Made by a program: the position numbers and the translations under genes. From contig URST01000039.1 of assembly GCA_900550585.1 (NCBI GenBank), forward strand, positions 1 through 19,390: a stretch of DNA of 19,390 nucleotides, read 5' to 3'. The number at the start of each line of letters is the position of its first letter. Within the stretch, counting starts at the first letter, position 1. The DNA comes from an uncultured Eubacteriales bacterium. Its GTDB lineage: Bacteria > Bacillota > Clostridia > Oscillospirales > Oscillospiraceae. A model generated the notes under the pieces. That model was not told the origin of the DNA. It did not search any database and saw only the letters and a program-made list of their open reading frames with translations. Below are positions 17,456 through 19,390 of this stretch, piece after piece.

Positions 17456-18748
17456 TCAGTCCTCGCTGGCGTACAGCGTCACGTCCACGTCGAACACCTG
17501 TCCGTCCCGCTGGACGGTGAGGGTCATGGTGTCGCCTACCAGATGGGTGCGCCGCACCGCCATCAGGTCGTTGATGCCGTGCAGCTCCTGTCCGTCGGCC
17601 CGCAGCAGCACATCGCCGGGCAGCAGGCCCGCCTCCTGGCCGCCGCCCTCCGACACGGTGTATACCATCACCTGTCCGCCGTTCTCGCTGTTCTCGGTGA
17701 CCATGATGCCCAGCACGGGCACGCCCCGGAACCGTCCGTTGGCGATGATGTCGTTGACCACGAAGCAGGCGTCGCTGATGGGCAGGGCAAAGCCAAGTCC
17801 CTCCACGGTGGCCTCCGCCTCACTGCCGTTCCCGCTCATTTTCAGGGTATTGATACCGATGACCTGCCCGTACTCGTTGATCAGCGGGCCACCGGAGTTG
17901 CCGTTGTTCAGTGCCGCCGTGGTCTGCACCAGCGTCATCACGCGCCCGTCCACCTGTACATCCCGGTTGATGGCGGAGATGATGCCGTCGGTCAGGGTGC
18001 CCCGCAGCTCCACGCCCAGCGGGTTGCCGATGGCGTACACCGTGTCGCCCACGCGGCACAGGTCGCTGTCGCCGAACTCCGCCGCCGGCAGGCCCTCCGC
18101 GTCCGTGGCCTTCAGCACCGCCAGATCCCGCTCCTCGTTGTAGCCCACCAGCTTCGCGTCGTAGGTATAGCCGGTGTCCAGCGCGATCCAGCAGCTCTTG
18201 CCGCCGGAAATGACGTGGGCATTGGTGATGATATACCCGTCCTCCGTCATGATGACGCCGGTGCCGATGCTGGCCTGCTCGCCCTTGTCGGCCACCACCA
18301 GCACGGTGGAGGGATTCACCTTCTCATACACGTCCTGTATGCTCAGTTTCTCCCCCGCCGGGGCCGTGCAGACCAAAGACACCCCCGCCTCCCCCTGTAT
18401 CCGGGGAATGGTGGTCTTTTCCACCTTGGAGATATTCACGATGCTGCTGGCGTCGCTGCCGTCTCCCGTTCCGCCGTCCACGGACGGTATGGCGCCGCCG
18501 CCCCGCAGGCTGGCGATGACTGTGGCCGTCACCACCACCGCCGCCAGTACGCCCATGGTGATGAGGAACGCCCACAGACCCTTCCTGCTCCGCTTTTCCG
18601 GCGGCGCGGGCTGAGGCGGCACAGCGCCCGCCGGCATGGGCCGCGGCTGCACATAGCAGTCCACCACCTCCTGCCCCTCCGGGCGCACATACCAGCTCAC
18701 CACCTCCTGGGGCTCGGTCTGCTGATTTTCTCTGTTTTCATCCTGCAT
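17456..18748 (-). CDS. htrA: HtrA/DegP-type membrane-anchored serine protease
   Basis: A 430-residue trypsin-like protease of the HtrA family that degrades misfolded proteins outside the membrane. The order is: a cytosolic, Pro/Glu-rich N-terminus (1-56), one transmembrane anchor (57-80), a linker, the protease domain (about 135-320) and one PDZ domain (about 325-425). The catalytic triad is H178 (TNAHV), D208 (RDLAVL) and S285 (GNSGGP). The N-terminus holds a 12-residue tandem repeat, QEVVSWYVRP and QEVVDCYVQP (14-35). The ATG has GGAGG upstream. It follows the histidine kinase gene after 18 bases, so the sensor and protease are probably cotranscribed, as in CssRS/HtrA-like envelope-stress modules; that role is inferred. 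Confidence 0.95.
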   Translation of the reverse strand: MQDENRENQQTEPQEVVSWYVRPEGQEVVDCYVQPRPMPAGAVPPQPAPPEKRSRKGLWAFLITMGVLAAVVVTATVIASLRGGGAIPSVDGGTGDGSDASSIVNISKVEKTTIPRIQGEAGVSLVCTAPAGEKLSIQDVYEKVNPSTVLVVADKGEQASIGTGVIMTEDGYIITNAHVISGGKSCWIALDTGYTYDAKLVGYNEERDLAVLKATDAEGLPAAEFGDSDLCRVGDTVYAIGNPLGVELRGTLTDGIISAINRDVQVDGRVMTLVQTTAALNNGNSGGPLINEYGQVIGINTLKMSGNGSEAEATVEGLGFALPISDACFVVNDIIANGRFRGVPVLGIMVTENSENGGQVMVYTVSEGGGQEAGLLPGDVLLRADGQELHGINDLMAVRRTHLVGDTMTLTVQRDGQVFDVDVTLYASED

Positions 18749-18766
18749 ACGGTATATCCTCCGGCC

Positions 18767-19390
18767 TCAGCGGGCCATCTGCATGGTAAAGGTAAAGGCG
18801 GTAACGCCGTTCTCGCTGGTAACGGTGATCTTCTCCTTGTGCTGGGCCAGAATGGTCTTGACCACATACAGCCCCAGTCCGTAGCCGTCCTTGTCCTCGC
18901 TGCGGGACTTGTCCGACTTGTGGAACCGCTCGAACAGCAGGGGTATCTCCTCGGCGGGGATGGTGTTGCCCACGTTCCGCACGGTGACGTAGGCCTTCTC
19001 CCCGTTGACGGTAAGCCCCAGATACAGGGTGGACGCCGGTGCGGCGAACTTGGCCGCGTTCTCCAGCAGGTTGTACATCACCTGCGTGATGAGATCCCGG
19101 TCGCCCTGCACCATCACGGAGTCCTCCGGGATCTCCGCGTCCACATCCAGCCCCCGTCCCATGATCTTCTGCTCCATGGACAGCAGGGCGATGCGGGCGG
19201 ACTCGCACAGGTCGAACTCCTCCTTCTTCATCTCCTGATTCTGGATCTGGGAGATGTCCAGCATCCGCCGGACAAGGCGGCTGAGCCGCCGGCTCTCGTC
19301 GGAGATGATCTGCAGGTACTGCCGCTCCTTCTCCGGCGGGATGGTGCCGTCCAGAATGCCGTCGGTGTAGCCGGCGATGGTGGTCATGGG
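18767..19390 (-). CDS. Sensor histidine kinase, N-terminus cut by window edge
   Basis: The last 208 residues of a HATPase_c sensor kinase. The fragment begins with Pro then MTTIAGYTDGI, the stretch right after the phospho-accepting H-box (HELRTP), so the histidine lies just outside. A second DHp helix follows (SRRLSRLVRRMLDISQ), then the N box (NLLENAAKFA), an F box (LFERFHKSDKSR) and the G2 box (GYGLGLYVVK). The G1 position reads VRNVGNTIP, with asparagine where many kinases have aspartate; this occurs in several Bacillota kinases and need not mean inactivity. Sensor part and response regulator are outside the window. It leads into htrA with an 18-base gap, suggesting an envelope-stress two-component system. 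Confidence 0.93.
   Translation of the reverse strand, partial: PMTTIAGYTDGILDGTIPPEKERQYLQIISDESRRLSRLVRRMLDISQIQNQEMKKEEFDLCESARIALLSMEQKIMGRGLDVDAEIPEDSVMVQGDRDLITQVMYNLLENAAKFAAPASTLYLGLTVNGEKAYVTVRNVGNTIPAEEIPLLFERFHKSDKSRSEDKDGYGLGLYVVKTILAQHKEKITVTSENGVTAFTFTMQMAR

Noticed and set aside
18767..19208. Loss of kinase activity because G1 has Asn instead of Asp
   Set aside because: N, F and G2 boxes are intact and Asn at this place is seen in active kinases of Bacillota, so degeneration is not supported.

Overview
The window looks like chromosomal DNA from a GC-rich member of the Clostridia, most probably an Oscillospiraceae relative (Oscillibacter, Dysosmobacter or Flavonifractor type). 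This is an inference from strong AGGAGG-type ribosome sites, Bacillota-type sigma-A promoters with 17-bp spacers, an M-box riboswitch, a DUF1540 protein, a RecD2 helicase and a MreB/ComF/RecD2 neighbourhood. No rRNA, tRNA, CRISPR array, insertion sequence or phage gene was seen.

Layout. (1) 1-7177, minus strand: uvrA, a small unknown membrane protein, recD2 and comF form one leftward cluster from a promoter before uvrA. mreB, cut by the window edge, follows with its own promoter. (2) 7192-11983, minus strand: radC, uvrB, an EamA-type transporter, a TraX-family membrane protein and a YbaK-type deacylase are tightly packed behind one promoter. This cassette separates uvrB from uvrA. (3) 12025-12531, plus strand: a Gdx/SugE-type SMR exporter (probably guanidinium) has its own promoter. 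Its ~107-nt leader can fold into three hairpins, neighbours mutually exclusive, the last an intrinsic terminator; it also contains an arginine-rich mini-ORF. (4) 12539-13210, minus strand: a TRIC/UPF0126 membrane protein. (5) 13211-13720: about 500 nt without a convincing gene, holding an orphan bidirectional terminator and a possible small RNA. (6) 13721-16310, plus strand: a LysR-type regulator, then an M-box Mg2+ riboswitch with terminator controlling mgtE. (7) 16357-17450, plus strand: a DUF1540 Cys-rich small protein behind a terminator-like hairpin, then a TauE/SafE-type permease encoded as two half-size genes overlapping by four bases. (8) 17456-19390, minus strand: a membrane-anchored HtrA-type serine protease downstream of a sensor histidine kinase that is cut by the window edge.

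Functionally the window combines DNA repair (UvrA, UvrB, RecD2, RadC), cell shape (MreB), translation quality control (YbaK), small-molecule and ion transport (EamA, Gdx, TRIC, MgtE, TSUP) and envelope stress (histidine kinase, HtrA). The least explained parts are the gdx leader, the 13.2-13.7 kb gap, the terminator-led DUF1540/split-TSUP unit and the small membrane protein between uvrA and recD2.
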